DNA from: Acidobacteriota bacterium | Lineage (GTDB): Bacteria; Acidobacteriota; Terriglobia; Bryobacterales; Bryobacteraceae | Direction: 5' to 3' | Assembly (NCBI GenBank): GCA_016185425.1 | Contig: JACPNQ010000028.1 | Location: 1-64,000, forward strand | Length of the DNA: 64,000 nt | Shown here: piece after piece, positions 29,529-39,118 of the stretch | Layout: the number at the start of each line of letters is the position of its first letter | Numbering within the stretch: the first letter of the stretch is position 1 | Notes under the pieces: model-generated | Told to the model about the DNA's origin: nothing | The model's database searches: none | Seen by the model: only the letters and a program-made list of their open reading frames with translations | Position numbers and translations under genes: made by a program

Positions 29529-30775
29529 TCGGCGGGGGTGAGGTCGCGGTAGGTGACGATGTCGATGCCGTGGGGTTGTTCGTGGCGGACTTCGGCATGG
29601 ATGAGGACTTGGAAGTACTTCGGGAGGGGGCCGCTGATCTTGCGCCGGAGCGCCTCGAGATGTTCGGCGCTGGAAACGAATTCCGCCGCGGCCTGCGTGC
29701 CCCAGGTGTTGACACCCTGGAGAAAGAGCACGCGGCGGTTTTGAGTTTTGCCGGGGAGAAGGGTTATCAAGGCATAGGACTGGCCGCGTTGATCGTCGTC
29801 GGGGGCGACGTACTCCTTCGCTTCGCCGGGGCGTGGTTTTAGATTGAAGATTCGTCCGGAGAGGGCTTTGGTGTCGAAGGCAAAGTGGGTGTAGGGGTCG
29901 AGTTCACCGGCGACGCTACGGAAGCGGTAGGAACCTAAGACGATGACGTTTTCGTCCTTAAGATCTTGCCAGCGGAGCAGATCCGCACGGACGATGCGGA
30001 GGGGCCAGCGGTTGCGAACGAATAGGTTAGAGACGCGTTCGAGACCGATCGCTTCGCCGACGCCGGTATAGAGGCGGGATGGGCGGCGGATGAGCGAGTT
30101 TGACAGGGGCCACTCGGGGACCTTAGCTCGAGCCTGCATCTCGGTTTCGTCGTTGACGGAGACGTCGCGGAGATAGAGGCCATTCCCACCGCTGGTGAAA
30201 TAGGGCGTGCCGAGGGCGATGGTCGTCACTTGGGCGGGGTCTATAAAGGTTGACCAGACGGGAAGGGCCGCGGAGTTAGGGGTGGGAGATTGGATGCGGA
30301 AGTAGAGGGCGGTGGCCGCGATGCCGAGGATGAGTCCGGCCGCGAGCAGGACCCAGGGCGGCGGGACGGGGCGGGCTGGAGGCGGCTCGGTTGGAATGTG
30401 AACCGTGGTGAAATGCGCGATGTAGGCGCCGCGGGGGAGGTCGATGCGGATGGAATCTGAGCGGCCGGCGGAGGCGTAGTACTCGGCGAGGCGTTTGCGG
30501 AGGAGGGAGGCCTGCGTGCGGACGATGGAGTCGGCGGCGGAGTCGAAGCCGTCACCGCGGTCGAAGACTTCGGAGGCGATACGGTTTTCTTTTAAGGAGG
30601 CGAGGTCGCCATCCAGGGTGCGGAGAACGATGTGGCGAAGAAATTGCTGGACGCGCACAGCGCCCTTGAAGGAGTCGCTGGAGAGGACACGATCGAGAGC
30701 CTCGGTGACAACAGCACGAGCAGGTGGGGCGGGAGCCTCGGGATTTCGTACTGTTTCGAGGGTGCCGGAAGCCAT
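29519..30775 (-). CDS. Membrane-anchored winged-helix regulator-like protein
   Basis: A 418-residue protein. Residues ~20-125 look like a winged-helix domain of a type common in Acidobacteria (VQQFLRHIVLRTLDGDLASL, EVFDRGDGFDSAADSIVR, LRKRLAEYYA, IDLPRGAYIAHF). A proline-rich linker and one transmembrane helix (~138-160, VLLAAGLILGIAATALYF) lead to a ~250-residue extracytoplasmic domain. This is a ToxR/CadC-like layout, so it may sense an external signal and regulate nearby TonB receptor genes (inference). It is divergent from receptor 3 and abuts receptor 2. Confidence 0.75.
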   Translation of the reverse strand: MASGTLETVRNPEAPAPPARAVVTEALDRVLSSDSFKGAVRVQQFLRHIVLRTLDGDLASLKENRIASEVFDRGDGFDSAADSIVRTQASLLRKRLAEYYASAGRSDSIRIDLPRGAYIAHFTTVHIPTEPPPARPVPPPWVLLAAGLILGIAATALYFRIQSPTPNSAALPVWSTFIDPAQVTTIALGTPYFTSGGNGLYLRDVSVNDETEMQARAKVPEWPLSNSLIRRPSRLYTGVGEAIGLERVSNLFVRNRWPLRIVRADLLRWQDLKDENVIVLGSYRFRSVAGELDPYTHFAFDTKALSGRIFNLKPRPGEAKEYVAPDDDQRGQSYALITLLPGKTQNRRVLFLQGVNTWGTQAAAEFVSSAEHLEALRRKISGPLPKYFQVLIHAEVRHEQPHGIDIVTYRDLTPADQK

Positions 30776-30798
30776 TTTCGGGCGTTAAATCTCCGTTA

Positions 30799-30814
30799 AT
30801 TGGCCTTTGCCAAT
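30799..30814. promoter_or_regulatory. Short dyad in wHTH / TonB receptor 3 intergenic region
   Basis: ATTGGC-CTTT-GCCAAT lies in the 124-bp divergent space between the wHTH regulator and TonB receptor 3. Six-base arms, so chance occurrence is possible; position makes it a candidate operator for the adjacent regulator. Confidence 0.3.
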
Positions 30815-30899
30815 CTTCGCGGGGGTGGTAAACCTGAGGGTAACATGATTGCCCCCATGTTTCGGGCATGAGGAGCGCGCATGTACAGGGAGGTCCGCT

Positions 30900-33800
30900 A
30901 TGAGCGTTTTCGGGCGGCTAATGGCGCTTTGGATGATGTTGTGCGCAGGAGCATGGGCGCAGACGACTACGGGAACGATTACCGGCACAGTGACCGATTC
31001 CGCGGGCGCGATGGTGGGCGCGGCAACTGTGAAGCTGGTGAACACCGGGACCGGGCTGGCACAGACGGCGGATTCCGGAGAGAACGGGAACTATGTTTTC
31101 CCGCTTGTGCAGCCGGGGAATTACGAGATTTCGATTGAAAAGGTGGGGTTCCAGCGCTTCGTGCGGACGTTTACGCTGGCGGTGACGCAGCAAGCGCGCA
31201 TTGACGCCCAGTTGGCGGTGGGGCAGGTGAGCGAGTCGGTGCAAGTGAGCGCGGCGGCAGTTGTGTTGGAGACAGACACGTCGAATTTGGGGCAGGTAAT
31301 CACCAATCGTCAGGTAGTGGACTTGCCATTGAATGGGCGGAATCCTTTCGCGCTGGCGGCTTTGACGCCAGGCGTGACGCCGCTCGCAAGTTTCGGTGCG
31401 GGAGTTGTGGGAGCGAGGGGAGCGGCGCAGTCGGCCGGAGCGAACAACTTTTTGGCGAATGGGGGGATGACGGGGTCGAATGAGATCTTGCTCGACGGGA
31501 TTCCGATCACGGTTTGTTGCCAGGGACAGCCCGCACTGATTCCGACGATTGATACGACTGAGGAGTTCAAGGTGCAGACGAATACGTCGCCGGCGGAGTT
31601 CGGGCGGACATCGGGCGGGATCTTGAATATTGTGACCAAGAGCGGGACGAACCGTTTTCATGGCACAGCATACGAGTTCTTCCGGAACGAGAAACTGGAT
31701 GCGGCGAACTTCTTTGTGAATCGGGCAGGGACGAATCCGATTCCCGGCCGCGACGACCGGCGGACACCGCTGCGGTATAACCAGTACGGCGCATCGGCCG
31801 GCGGGCCGGTGGTGGTGCCGAAGGTCTACAACGGCAAGGACAAGACATTTTTCTTTGCGAACTTTGAGATTGTGAATTTGCGCAGGTCGCTATTCCGGAC
31901 GTTCAGCGTGCCGACGTTGTTGATGCGGACGGGAAATCTGACCGAGGGGCCGTCGGACGTGTACGATCCGGCGACGACGAGGCCGAATCCGGATGCGGCG
32001 GGACGTTATTTGCGGACGCCATTCCCGGGGAAGATCATTCCGGCGGCGCGGTTGAACAACGTGGGACAGAACATATTGAAGTTGTATCCGGCGCCGCAGC
32101 GGGCGGGCGTGGTGAACAATCTGGATTCGGTGGCAAGCTCGCGGGATGACGATAAGCAGTTGAGCTTCCGGTTCGACCACAACTTTTCTGAGCGGAACCG
32201 GTTATTCGGGCGGTATAGCCGCCTATGGAACGACCACTATGAACCGAACTATTGGAACAGCGTGTCGTCGCCGGCGGGGTTCAACCAGTTCATCAAGAGC
32301 CATACGCTGGTGCTGGACCAGATCTCGACGATCCGTCCGACGCTGGTTTTGAATTTACGGTACGGATTTGCGCGGCAGAGGAATTTCCGCGATCCGTATT
32401 CGTTGGGGACGGATTTGGGGGCGCTGGGGTTCTCCCAGCTCTACACGCAGCAGGTGCAGGAGCGGTTCCTGCCGGCGATTTCGATCAACGGGTTCAATGG
32501 CAACGATGAGACGGGCAATCAGCGGTTCACGCGGTATTCGCATACCCTAGCGGCAGCGCTATCGATCGTAAGGTCGTCGCACAACATCAAGCTGGGTTGG
32601 GATGGGCGCGTATTCCTGGATCACAATGCGAGCCTGGGCACGCCGGGCGGCAGCTATTCCTTCGGAACGACGTTTACCTCGGGGCCCGATCCGCTTACGG
32701 GGGTGCCGGGCGGGCAGGCGCCATTTTCGAGCTTCGGGTCGTATTTATTAGGGTTGCCGACGGGAGGGTCGTTGACCTACTCCGATGCGACATCGCAGCA
32801 GGGCTTCTATCATGCGGTGTATGTGCAGGACGACTGGAAGGTAACGCGCAAGCTGACGCTGAATATCGGGCTGCGGTGGGAGATGGAGACGGGTCCGACC
32901 GAGCGTTACAACCGCCTGGCGACGATTGATCCTAACGTAACATCGCCGCTGGCGCAGCCGACGGGATTGCCGCTGAAGGGCGGGCTGATATTCCGCGGAG
33001 TCGGCAGTGCGGACCGGGCGCGCTACAAGACGGATGCGAATAATTTCGGACCGCGGTTTGGGTTTGCCTACTCGGCGACGCCGAAGACGGTTGTCCGCGG
33101 CGGGATTGGCGTCTTCTATTCACCGGGCCTGGTGCGGCTGTTTAACGGCGGCAATCCGGGGTTCACGGTGACGACGCCGTTCGTGGCGACGATTGATGGA
33201 GTAACGCCGGTGGGCAACTTGACGAATCCATATCCGGGCGGGCTGGTGCCGCTGTCGGGATCGTCGCAGGGCTTGTTGTCGCTGGTAGGCACGGGGATAT
33301 CGGGATTGACGTTTGACACGCCGCTGCCGTATTCCACGCAGTGGAACTTCGGCGTGCAGCGGGAGTTCCCCGGGGCCGTGTCGTTAAACGTTTCGTATGC
33401 GGGAAACCGGGGTGTGAAGCTGCCGGTGAACACGAATTTGAATGCCGTGAATCCGCTGCTTTACGGAACAGTGGGCGATTTGAATCGAGTGGCGCAGTTG
33501 AATGCGCTGGTGAACAATCCGTTCTTCGGATTGATATCGACGGGAACGCTGGCGGCGCGGCAGGTGCAGCAGAATCAATTGCTGCGAGCGTATCCGCAGT
33601 TTACGGGGTTCGGAATCAACTTTCTGGGCGCGGGGAATTCGACGTACCATGCCCTACAGGTAAGCGCGCAGAAACGAATGAGCAAAGGACTGCTCGCGAC
33701 GTTGAGTTATACATTCTCGAAGAATCTGGGCGATGTGAATATGCTGACCACATCGTTCTTCGATGCCGGGCAGAACCCGGGGTATCAGAATGAGTTCAAT

Positions 33801-34361
33801 CGCGCGGCGGACAAGAGCGTGCTGGGTTCGGACTTCCCGCAGCGGCTGGTAATTTCCAGCGTGTACGACTTGCCGCTGGGGAAAGGGCGGCTGCTGGGCG
33901 GTTGGCAGGTGAACGGGATCTTCACCTATCAGTCGGGCCAGGCATTAAACTTTGGCGTGTCCGGAGCGCCTGCGTACGCCGGGTCGCGGCCGAGTTTCAC
34001 GGGCTCGAACGTGCAGGCGCCCGGTGGGTATACGGACCGCTTGGGAGGGGCGTCAGGCGGACCGGGGTATTTGAATGCCGCGGCGTTCCGGATACCGTCG
34101 TCGTTTGAGTTCGGCAACACGCCCAGACTGGATGGGCGGAACCGGGGTCCAGCGACAAAGGGTTTGGATTTCTCGCTGATCAAGAACATTCCGATCGTGG
34201 AGAACTTGCGCGCGCAGTTCCGCGCCGAGGCGTTCAACTTAACCAATACGGCCGTTTTCGGGTTGCCGAATACGACGGTGGGTAATCCCGGATTTGGGGT
34301 GATTGGGGGCCAGGTGAATCAGCCGAGGAATTTGCAGTTGGCGGTGAAGATGATTTGGTAG
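30900..34361 (+). CDS. TonB-dependent receptor 3, Oar-like
   Basis: A 1153-residue outer-membrane receptor: signal peptide MSVFGRLMALWMMLCAGAWA, regulatory beta-sandwich (~25-105), plug with VDLPLNGRNPFALAALTPG and EILLDGIPIT, and barrel ending LQLAVKMIW (terminal Trp). I chose ATG 30900, preceded by GGGAGG, rather than an upstream in-frame ATG that would put 17 charged residues before the leader. Divergent from the wHTH membrane regulator; msrB starts 9 bp after the stop. Confidence 0.94.
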   Translation: MSVFGRLMALWMMLCAGAWAQTTTGTITGTVTDSAGAMVGAATVKLVNTGTGLAQTADSGENGNYVFPLVQPGNYEISIEKVGFQRFVRTFTLAVTQQARIDAQLAVGQVSESVQVSAAAVVLETDTSNLGQVITNRQVVDLPLNGRNPFALAALTPGVTPLASFGAGVVGARGAAQSAGANNFLANGGMTGSNEILLDGIPITVCCQGQPALIPTIDTTEEFKVQTNTSPAEFGRTSGGILNIVTKSGTNRFHGTAYEFFRNEKLDAANFFVNRAGTNPIPGRDDRRTPLRYNQYGASAGGPVVVPKVYNGKDKTFFFANFEIVNLRRSLFRTFSVPTLLMRTGNLTEGPSDVYDPATTRPNPDAAGRYLRTPFPGKIIPAARLNNVGQNILKLYPAPQRAGVVNNLDSVASSRDDDKQLSFRFDHNFSERNRLFGRYSRLWNDHYEPNYWNSVSSPAGFNQFIKSHTLVLDQISTIRPTLVLNLRYGFARQRNFRDPYSLGTDLGALGFSQLYTQQVQERFLPAISINGFNGNDETGNQRFTRYSHTLAAALSIVRSSHNIKLGWDGRVFLDHNASLGTPGGSYSFGTTFTSGPDPLTGVPGGQAPFSSFGSYLLGLPTGGSLTYSDATSQQGFYHAVYVQDDWKVTRKLTLNIGLRWEMETGPTERYNRLATIDPNVTSPLAQPTGLPLKGGLIFRGVGSADRARYKTDANNFGPRFGFAYSATPKTVVRGGIGVFYSPGLVRLFNGGNPGFTVTTPFVATIDGVTPVGNLTNPYPGGLVPLSGSSQGLLSLVGTGISGLTFDTPLPYSTQWNFGVQREFPGAVSLNVSYAGNRGVKLPVNTNLNAVNPLLYGTVGDLNRVAQLNALVNNPFFGLISTGTLAARQVQQNQLLRAYPQFTGFGINFLGAGNSTYHALQVSAQKRMSKGLLATLSYTFSKNLGDVNMLTTSFFDAGQNPGYQNEFNRAADKSVLGSDFPQRLVISSVYDLPLGKGRLLGGWQVNGIFTYQSGQALNFGVSGAPAYAGSRPSFTGSNVQAPGGYTDRLGGASGGPGYLNAAAFRIPSSFEFGNTPRLDGRNRGPATKGLDFSLIKNIPIVENLRAQFRAEAFNLTNTAVFGLPNTTVGNPGFGVIGGQVNQPRNLQLAVKMIW

Positions 34362-34370
34362 TTTGTTGGT

Positions 34371-34931
34371 GTGCGTGAGTTTTTGGAGCGGCGGCGCGTA
34401 CTGTTGATCGCGCCGCTGGCTTTTGCGGGGCTGGTGGCGGTATCGTCGAGGCGAGGGAAGACGATGCCGATTGAAAGCGGAAATGTCGACGTCCTGGAGT
34501 TCGACGATCTGGGGTCACCTTTGGGAGTGCGGACCGTTGGTGTGGTGGTGAAGACGGCGGCGGAGTGGAAAGCGCAATTATCGGCGCAGCAGTATTATGT
34601 GACGCGCCAAGGCAGCACGGACACCCCGTATAGCGGCACTTATCATTCGCTGCATTCGGCGGGTATCTATCGATGCGTCTGCTGCGGGACTGCGTTGTTC
34701 CGGTCCGAGGATAAGTTTGATTCAGGCACGGGATGGCCAAGTTTTGCGGCGCCCGCGGATGAACGGAACGTGCGCACGCGGAAGGATACCAGCATGTTCG
34801 TGGAACGCGTGGAGGTAGCATGCCGGCGGTGCGAGGCGCATTTGGGGCATGTGTTTCCGGATGGCCCGGAGCCGGCGCACTTGCGGTATTGCATCAACGA
34901 ATCGGCGTTGCGGTTTATTAAGAGCTCATAA
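34371..34931 (+). CDS. msrB: Peptide-methionine (R)-S-oxide reductase, exported form
   Basis: Repairs methionine-R-sulfoxide in proteins. The 186-residue product has two zinc CxxC pairs (C102/C105 and C151/C154), SGTGWPSF and the catalytic C174 in RYCINESALRF. A basic N-terminus plus hydrophobic helix (ERRRVLLIAPLAFAGLVAVSS) suggests export or membrane anchoring, so it probably protects envelope proteins. The start is GTG 34371, nine bases after TonB receptor 3, so the two may share a transcript. Confidence 0.93.
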   Translation: MREFLERRRVLLIAPLAFAGLVAVSSRRGKTMPIESGNVDVLEFDDLGSPLGVRTVGVVVKTAAEWKAQLSAQQYYVTRQGSTDTPYSGTYHSLHSAGIYRCVCCGTALFRSEDKFDSGTGWPSFAAPADERNVRTRKDTSMFVERVEVACRRCEAHLGHVFPDGPEPAHLRYCINESALRFIKSS

Positions 34932-34955
34932 CGTGTTATCTTGCTGGCACGGACC

Positions 34956-36632
34956 ATGCGTACGGTGCTAGTTGTGTGTACGTTCGCCGGCGGCCTGATG
35001 GCGGCTGATCCGCGAGCGGTGTCGATGCATCCTTTCACAGGACAGCGCGGCGGTGTGTTTCACGCGGCCGTGCGCGGAAATAACCTGAAAGACGCCAAGG
35101 CTGTGTGGGTGGAAAGCGGGCCGGTGCGGATGACGGTAGAGGGCGCGGGACCGGAAGTTATCCCTGAAGGCATGCCGAAGCCGAGGGTGATGCTGGATGT
35201 AGTCCAGGTGCGCGTGGAGACGGCGGCGAACGTGAAGCCGGGACGGTACTCGTTCCGCATGGTGACGCCGAGCGGCGTGTCGAACGCGCTGGCGTTGCAG
35301 ATAACGGACGCGCCGGTGTTGGCGGAGCCCGAGGGCCAGCATGAGACCCCGGAGACCGCGGTGGCAATTGTCGAAGCGCCGGTGATTTATACGGGGAAGA
35401 TCGGGTGGCGCGGCGAGTCGGACTATTATGCGTTCGACGCGAAGGCCGGGGAGACGATGACGTTTCAGGTTCTTTCCGGATTGCCGTCGATTGGCGCGCC
35501 GGGAGGGAATGCGAACGGCTTTGATCCGTCGATTGCGATCTATGAGGCGTCGGGCAGTTGGTTCGATGCGAAACGATTGAACCGGATCGCTTTCAACGAT
35601 GAACCGCTGTGGGTACTGGGACGGCTGACCGATGCCTACCTGGTGCACACGTTTGCGAAGGCGGGAAGGTATTACCTGCGTGTCGAGGCGTTTTCGGGTC
35701 AGGGCGGGCAGGACTACGGATATCAGTTCAAGATGATGCCAGGGAACGTTCCCCAAGACTTACCCGCGGGGAAGGCGGATTGGGAGGAACGGTCGTATAC
35801 GCGTGCGTTGCGTGCGACCCGGTTGAATGAGTTAGCGGCGCGAGGCGGGAAAAAGCAGGATCAGAAACCCGTAGAGACTTATCGGGCGATGGGGAAATTT
35901 GCGTTGCCGGCGACGCTGGAGGGCGTGATTGCCGCGCCGGGCGAAGCTCACCGCGCGCAGTTCCACGTGGACGGGCCGCAAGATATCGCGATTGAAGTCG
36001 AGACGCCGGGTATCGGACCGCCACTCTTTAATCCGGTTGTGCGAGTGCTGGATGCGAAGGGCGATGAGGTGGTGACGAACTTCTTCGCCGGGCGCGGGGC
36101 TTGCACGGGAGCGTTGAATAAAGGGTTGACAGCGAAGACGATTTATCCGCTTCGGAATCCGGGCGATTACACGGTTGAGGTGCGGGAACTGACGGCGGAT
36201 AACGGCGAGGCGGGGTTCCGCTATCGCGTGCAGGTGCGTCCGCAGGTACCGCACCTGGGCGCCGTACGGATTGAGGAAGACCATATCAACCTGGGGCCAG
36301 GCGGGGCGAAGACGGTGCGCGTATCGTTTGACCGGGAAGAAAACTACCGGGGCGCGGTGGCGGTGGCCGTGGAGAATTTGCCGGAGGGCGTGTCGGTGCT
36401 GGCGGCGGCGGACTACGAGCCCGACAAAGACCCGCCGATGAATCCGGGTAAGCGGGAGCGTTATGTGCCGCGGACGGAACGGACGGTCCTGGCATTTTCG
36501 GTAGCGGAGGGAGCGCCATTGATGGAACTTCCAAAGGTGATGCGCGTGATTGTGCGGCCACTGGTGGATGGGAAGCCGGGTGTGACGATAGCGAGCAAAC
36601 AGATTCCGATGATGGTGGTGGCGAAGCCGTGA
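34956..36632 (+). CDS. Secreted PPC-like beta-domain protein
   Basis: A 558-residue exported protein (leader MRTVLVVCTFAGGLMA). An Ig/IPT-like domain near residues 25-115 is followed by a PPC-type jelly-roll (~135-265: WRGESDYYAFDAKAGETMTF, AGRYYLRVEAFSGQGG) and a second such region (~300-430). No catalytic motif is seen. Such proteins regularly precede DUF1549/DUF1553 genes in Planctomycetes and Acidobacteria. Its stop overlaps the GTG of the next gene (GTGA), so the three-gene unit through 40410 is a likely operon. Confidence 0.75.
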   Translation: MRTVLVVCTFAGGLMAADPRAVSMHPFTGQRGGVFHAAVRGNNLKDAKAVWVESGPVRMTVEGAGPEVIPEGMPKPRVMLDVVQVRVETAANVKPGRYSFRMVTPSGVSNALALQITDAPVLAEPEGQHETPETAVAIVEAPVIYTGKIGWRGESDYYAFDAKAGETMTFQVLSGLPSIGAPGGNANGFDPSIAIYEASGSWFDAKRLNRIAFNDEPLWVLGRLTDAYLVHTFAKAGRYYLRVEAFSGQGGQDYGYQFKMMPGNVPQDLPAGKADWEERSYTRALRATRLNELAARGGKKQDQKPVETYRAMGKFALPATLEGVIAAPGEAHRAQFHVDGPQDIAIEVETPGIGPPLFNPVVRVLDAKGDEVVTNFFAGRGACTGALNKGLTAKTIYPLRNPGDYTVEVRELTADNGEAGFRYRVQVRPQVPHLGAVRIEEDHINLGPGGAKTVRVSFDREENYRGAVAVAVENLPEGVSVLAAADYEPDKDPPMNPGKRERYVPRTERTVLAFSVAEGAPLMELPKVMRVIVRPLVDGKPGVTIASKQIPMMVVAKP

Positions 36633-39118
36633 AACTTGCGTGGTTACTCGTTGCAGCGGGGTTGTTCGGCGCACCGAAGGTGGTGAAGCTCGAAACCGTG
36701 CCGGCGTCCGCCGATCTGCGTGGTCCTAAAGCGGGGCAACAGTTTCTGGCGGTGGCGACGTACGCGGATGGGTCGCAGGCGGACGTGACCGGCTCGGTGA
36801 AGTGGGCGGTATCGAATCCTGCGCTGGCCGGGTTATCGACGACGGCGCGGCTGACGGCGTTGGGCGATGGCGCGGTGGTGGTGGCGGCGGAGTTGGAGGG
36901 TGTGAAGGCACGGTCGGCGGTGAAGATTAGCGGGTCGAGAGAGGCGCGGCCGTTTCAATTTGCGCGAGACATCGAATCGATTCTGACGAAGCGCGGATGC
37001 AACAGCGCGGCTTGTCATGGCGGTGTCAAAGGCCGGGGCGGACTGAAGCTATCCGCGAATGCGCTCTATCCGAAGGAAGACTACGAATGGGTTGTGAAGG
37101 GCGGGACGTACCAGGTGCTGACCGCCGAAGTGAAAGGCGAGCGCCTGCCGCGCGTGAGCGTGAACGACCCCGAAAAGAGCCTGCTGCTGACGAAGCCGCT
37201 GATGATGGTGGCGCATGGCGGGGGGAAGCGGATGGAGCGGGAATCCGAGGATTACGGTGTTCTGTTGGAATGGGTGCGGAACGGCGCGCCGTACGGAGTG
37301 GAGGGGCAGAAGACAGCGAAGCTGGCCGCGCTAGAAATCTATCCGCCGATGGCGACGATGGCCGAGGGCGGCGCGCACCGGCTGCTGGTGACGGCGCGAT
37401 TTAGCGACGGGCATACAGAAGACTTCACGAACCAGGTGCTGTTCAGCTCGAACAACACGGATGTGGCTACGGTGACAGTGGATGGAATTGTGAAGGCAAA
37501 GGCCTTGGGAGAGACCTCGATTTTGATCCGCTCAGCCGGGCAGGTGGCGAGCGCGGGAGTGGGAGTGATTGGACCTGCGCCGGCGCAGTATCCGTCCGTG
37601 GCGCGCGCAAACTTCATTGACGATCACATCTTCGCGAAGCTGAAGAAGTTTCACATTGTGCCATCGGAACTGGCGACGGACGCGGAGTTTCTGCGGCGCG
37701 TGTGCCTCGACCTGACCGGAACGCTTCCTCCGCCGGAACGGGTTCGGGAGTTCGCGGCGCTCCGTGATCCGAAGAAGCGGGAGAAGGTTGTTGACGCGCT
37801 GATCGGTTCCCCCGAATTTATCGACTATTGGACGTTCCGGTTCTCCGATATTTTCCGCGTGGCGATCTTTGCGAATGGATTGACGCCAAAGTTCAGCCAG
37901 AAGTATTGGGAGTGGATACGCGCGAATGTGGCGACGAACCGGCCGTACGATGAAGTGGCGCGGGAGAGGCTGTCGGCGCAGGGCTATGGCGCGGCGTCGC
38001 GGCACTTTATTCCGTACAACCAGATTGGCCCGCCGGCGGACGTGATGGCGGAAGAGGTGCGGGTGTTCTTCGGGCGGCGGTTGGACTGTGCGCAATGCCA
38101 CAACCATCCATATGAAAACTGGAGCCAGGATCAGTTCTGGGGGATGGCGGCGTTCTTCGGACGGCTTTTTAAGGCGGGACCGGTGGTGTTCGATCATCCG
38201 GCGAACATGGATTGGAGCTCGAAGGATGTAGACGGGAAGATTGAAGTGCTGCATCCACGGACGAAGGCTCCGGTGAAACCGGCGCTGCTGGACGCGTCGG
38301 CGTTGGCGTTGAAGGACGATGGGAATCCGCGGAAGGAATTGGCCAAATGGATGACGGCGCACCCTTATTTCGCGGAGGCGTCGGTGAACCGGATTTGGGG
38401 CTACTTCTTTGCGCGCGGGATTGTTGATCCGGTGGATGATTTCCGTTCCACGAATCCGCCGACGCATCCGGAGCTGCTGGCGGAGTTGGCGAGCGATTTC
38501 CAGAGGAGCGGGTATGATTTGCGGCGCTTGATGAAGACGATCGTGATGTCGAGGACCTATCAGTTGTCGCACCGGACGAACGCGACGAATCAATCGGATG
38601 TTGTGAACTACTCGCACACGCTGTCGCGCGCGATCGATGGGGAAGTGCTGCTGGATGCGGTTGTAGCGGTGACGGGAGTGCCCGAGACATTTTCGACGGC
38701 GGTGAATGAGGGCGGCGCGGTGGGGCAGGCTCCGGCGAATACACGGGCGATCAATTTGAAAGATCCGGATATGTACTTCTCGCGGTTCCTGGAGTTGTAT
38801 GGGCGGCCGAACCGTGGGGCAATTCCGGAGCGAACTGGGAAACCGAACCTGGGCCAGGCGCTCCACATGCTGGCGGGGGCGACCTATGTGGACCGGTTGT
38901 CGGCTCCCTATAGCCGGCTGCGCGCGTTATTGGACCGCGGGGCTTCGGATGCGGCGATCATTGAAGAGTTTTACGTAGCGGCGCTGGGGCGCCCGGCGGA
39001 TAAAGAGGAACTGGCGGAGATCGGCCGATTGGTTGCGGAACGAGGCGACCGGGAAGCCGCGCTGCGCGAGTTTGTCTGGGCCCTAATCAGTTCGCGGGAG
39101 TTTGCGGAGAATCACTAA
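36629..39118 (+). CDS. Planctomycete-type cytochrome protein with Ig-like domain, DUF1549/DUF1553
   Basis: An 829-residue exported protein. Signal peptide (LAWLLVAAGLFGAP), BIG2-like Ig domain (~18-105), a cytochrome-like domain with an atypical C124-NSAA-C129-H130 spacing, a second BIG2-like domain (~230-315), DUF1549 (~325-520) with C487-A-Q-C-H491, and DUF1553 (~545-800; VNRIWGYFFARGIVDPVDDFR). It is coupled by GTGA to the PPC gene and by TAATG to the DUF1501 gene. The biochemical role of the family is not established. Confidence 0.92.
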   Translation: MKLAWLLVAAGLFGAPKVVKLETVPASADLRGPKAGQQFLAVATYADGSQADVTGSVKWAVSNPALAGLSTTARLTALGDGAVVVAAELEGVKARSAVKISGSREARPFQFARDIESILTKRGCNSAACHGGVKGRGGLKLSANALYPKEDYEWVVKGGTYQVLTAEVKGERLPRVSVNDPEKSLLLTKPLMMVAHGGGKRMERESEDYGVLLEWVRNGAPYGVEGQKTAKLAALEIYPPMATMAEGGAHRLLVTARFSDGHTEDFTNQVLFSSNNTDVATVTVDGIVKAKALGETSILIRSAGQVASAGVGVIGPAPAQYPSVARANFIDDHIFAKLKKFHIVPSELATDAEFLRRVCLDLTGTLPPPERVREFAALRDPKKREKVVDALIGSPEFIDYWTFRFSDIFRVAIFANGLTPKFSQKYWEWIRANVATNRPYDEVARERLSAQGYGAASRHFIPYNQIGPPADVMAEEVRVFFGRRLDCAQCHNHPYENWSQDQFWGMAAFFGRLFKAGPVVFDHPANMDWSSKDVDGKIEVLHPRTKAPVKPALLDASALALKDDGNPRKELAKWMTAHPYFAEASVNRIWGYFFARGIVDPVDDFRSTNPPTHPELLAELASDFQRSGYDLRRLMKTIVMSRTYQLSHRTNATNQSDVVNYSHTLSRAIDGEVLLDAVVAVTGVPETFSTAVNEGGAVGQAPANTRAINLKDPDMYFSRFLELYGRPNRGAIPERTGKPNLGQALHMLAGATYVDRLSAPYSRLRALLDRGASDAAIIEEFYVAALGRPADKEELAEIGRLVAERGDREAALREFVWALISSREFAENH

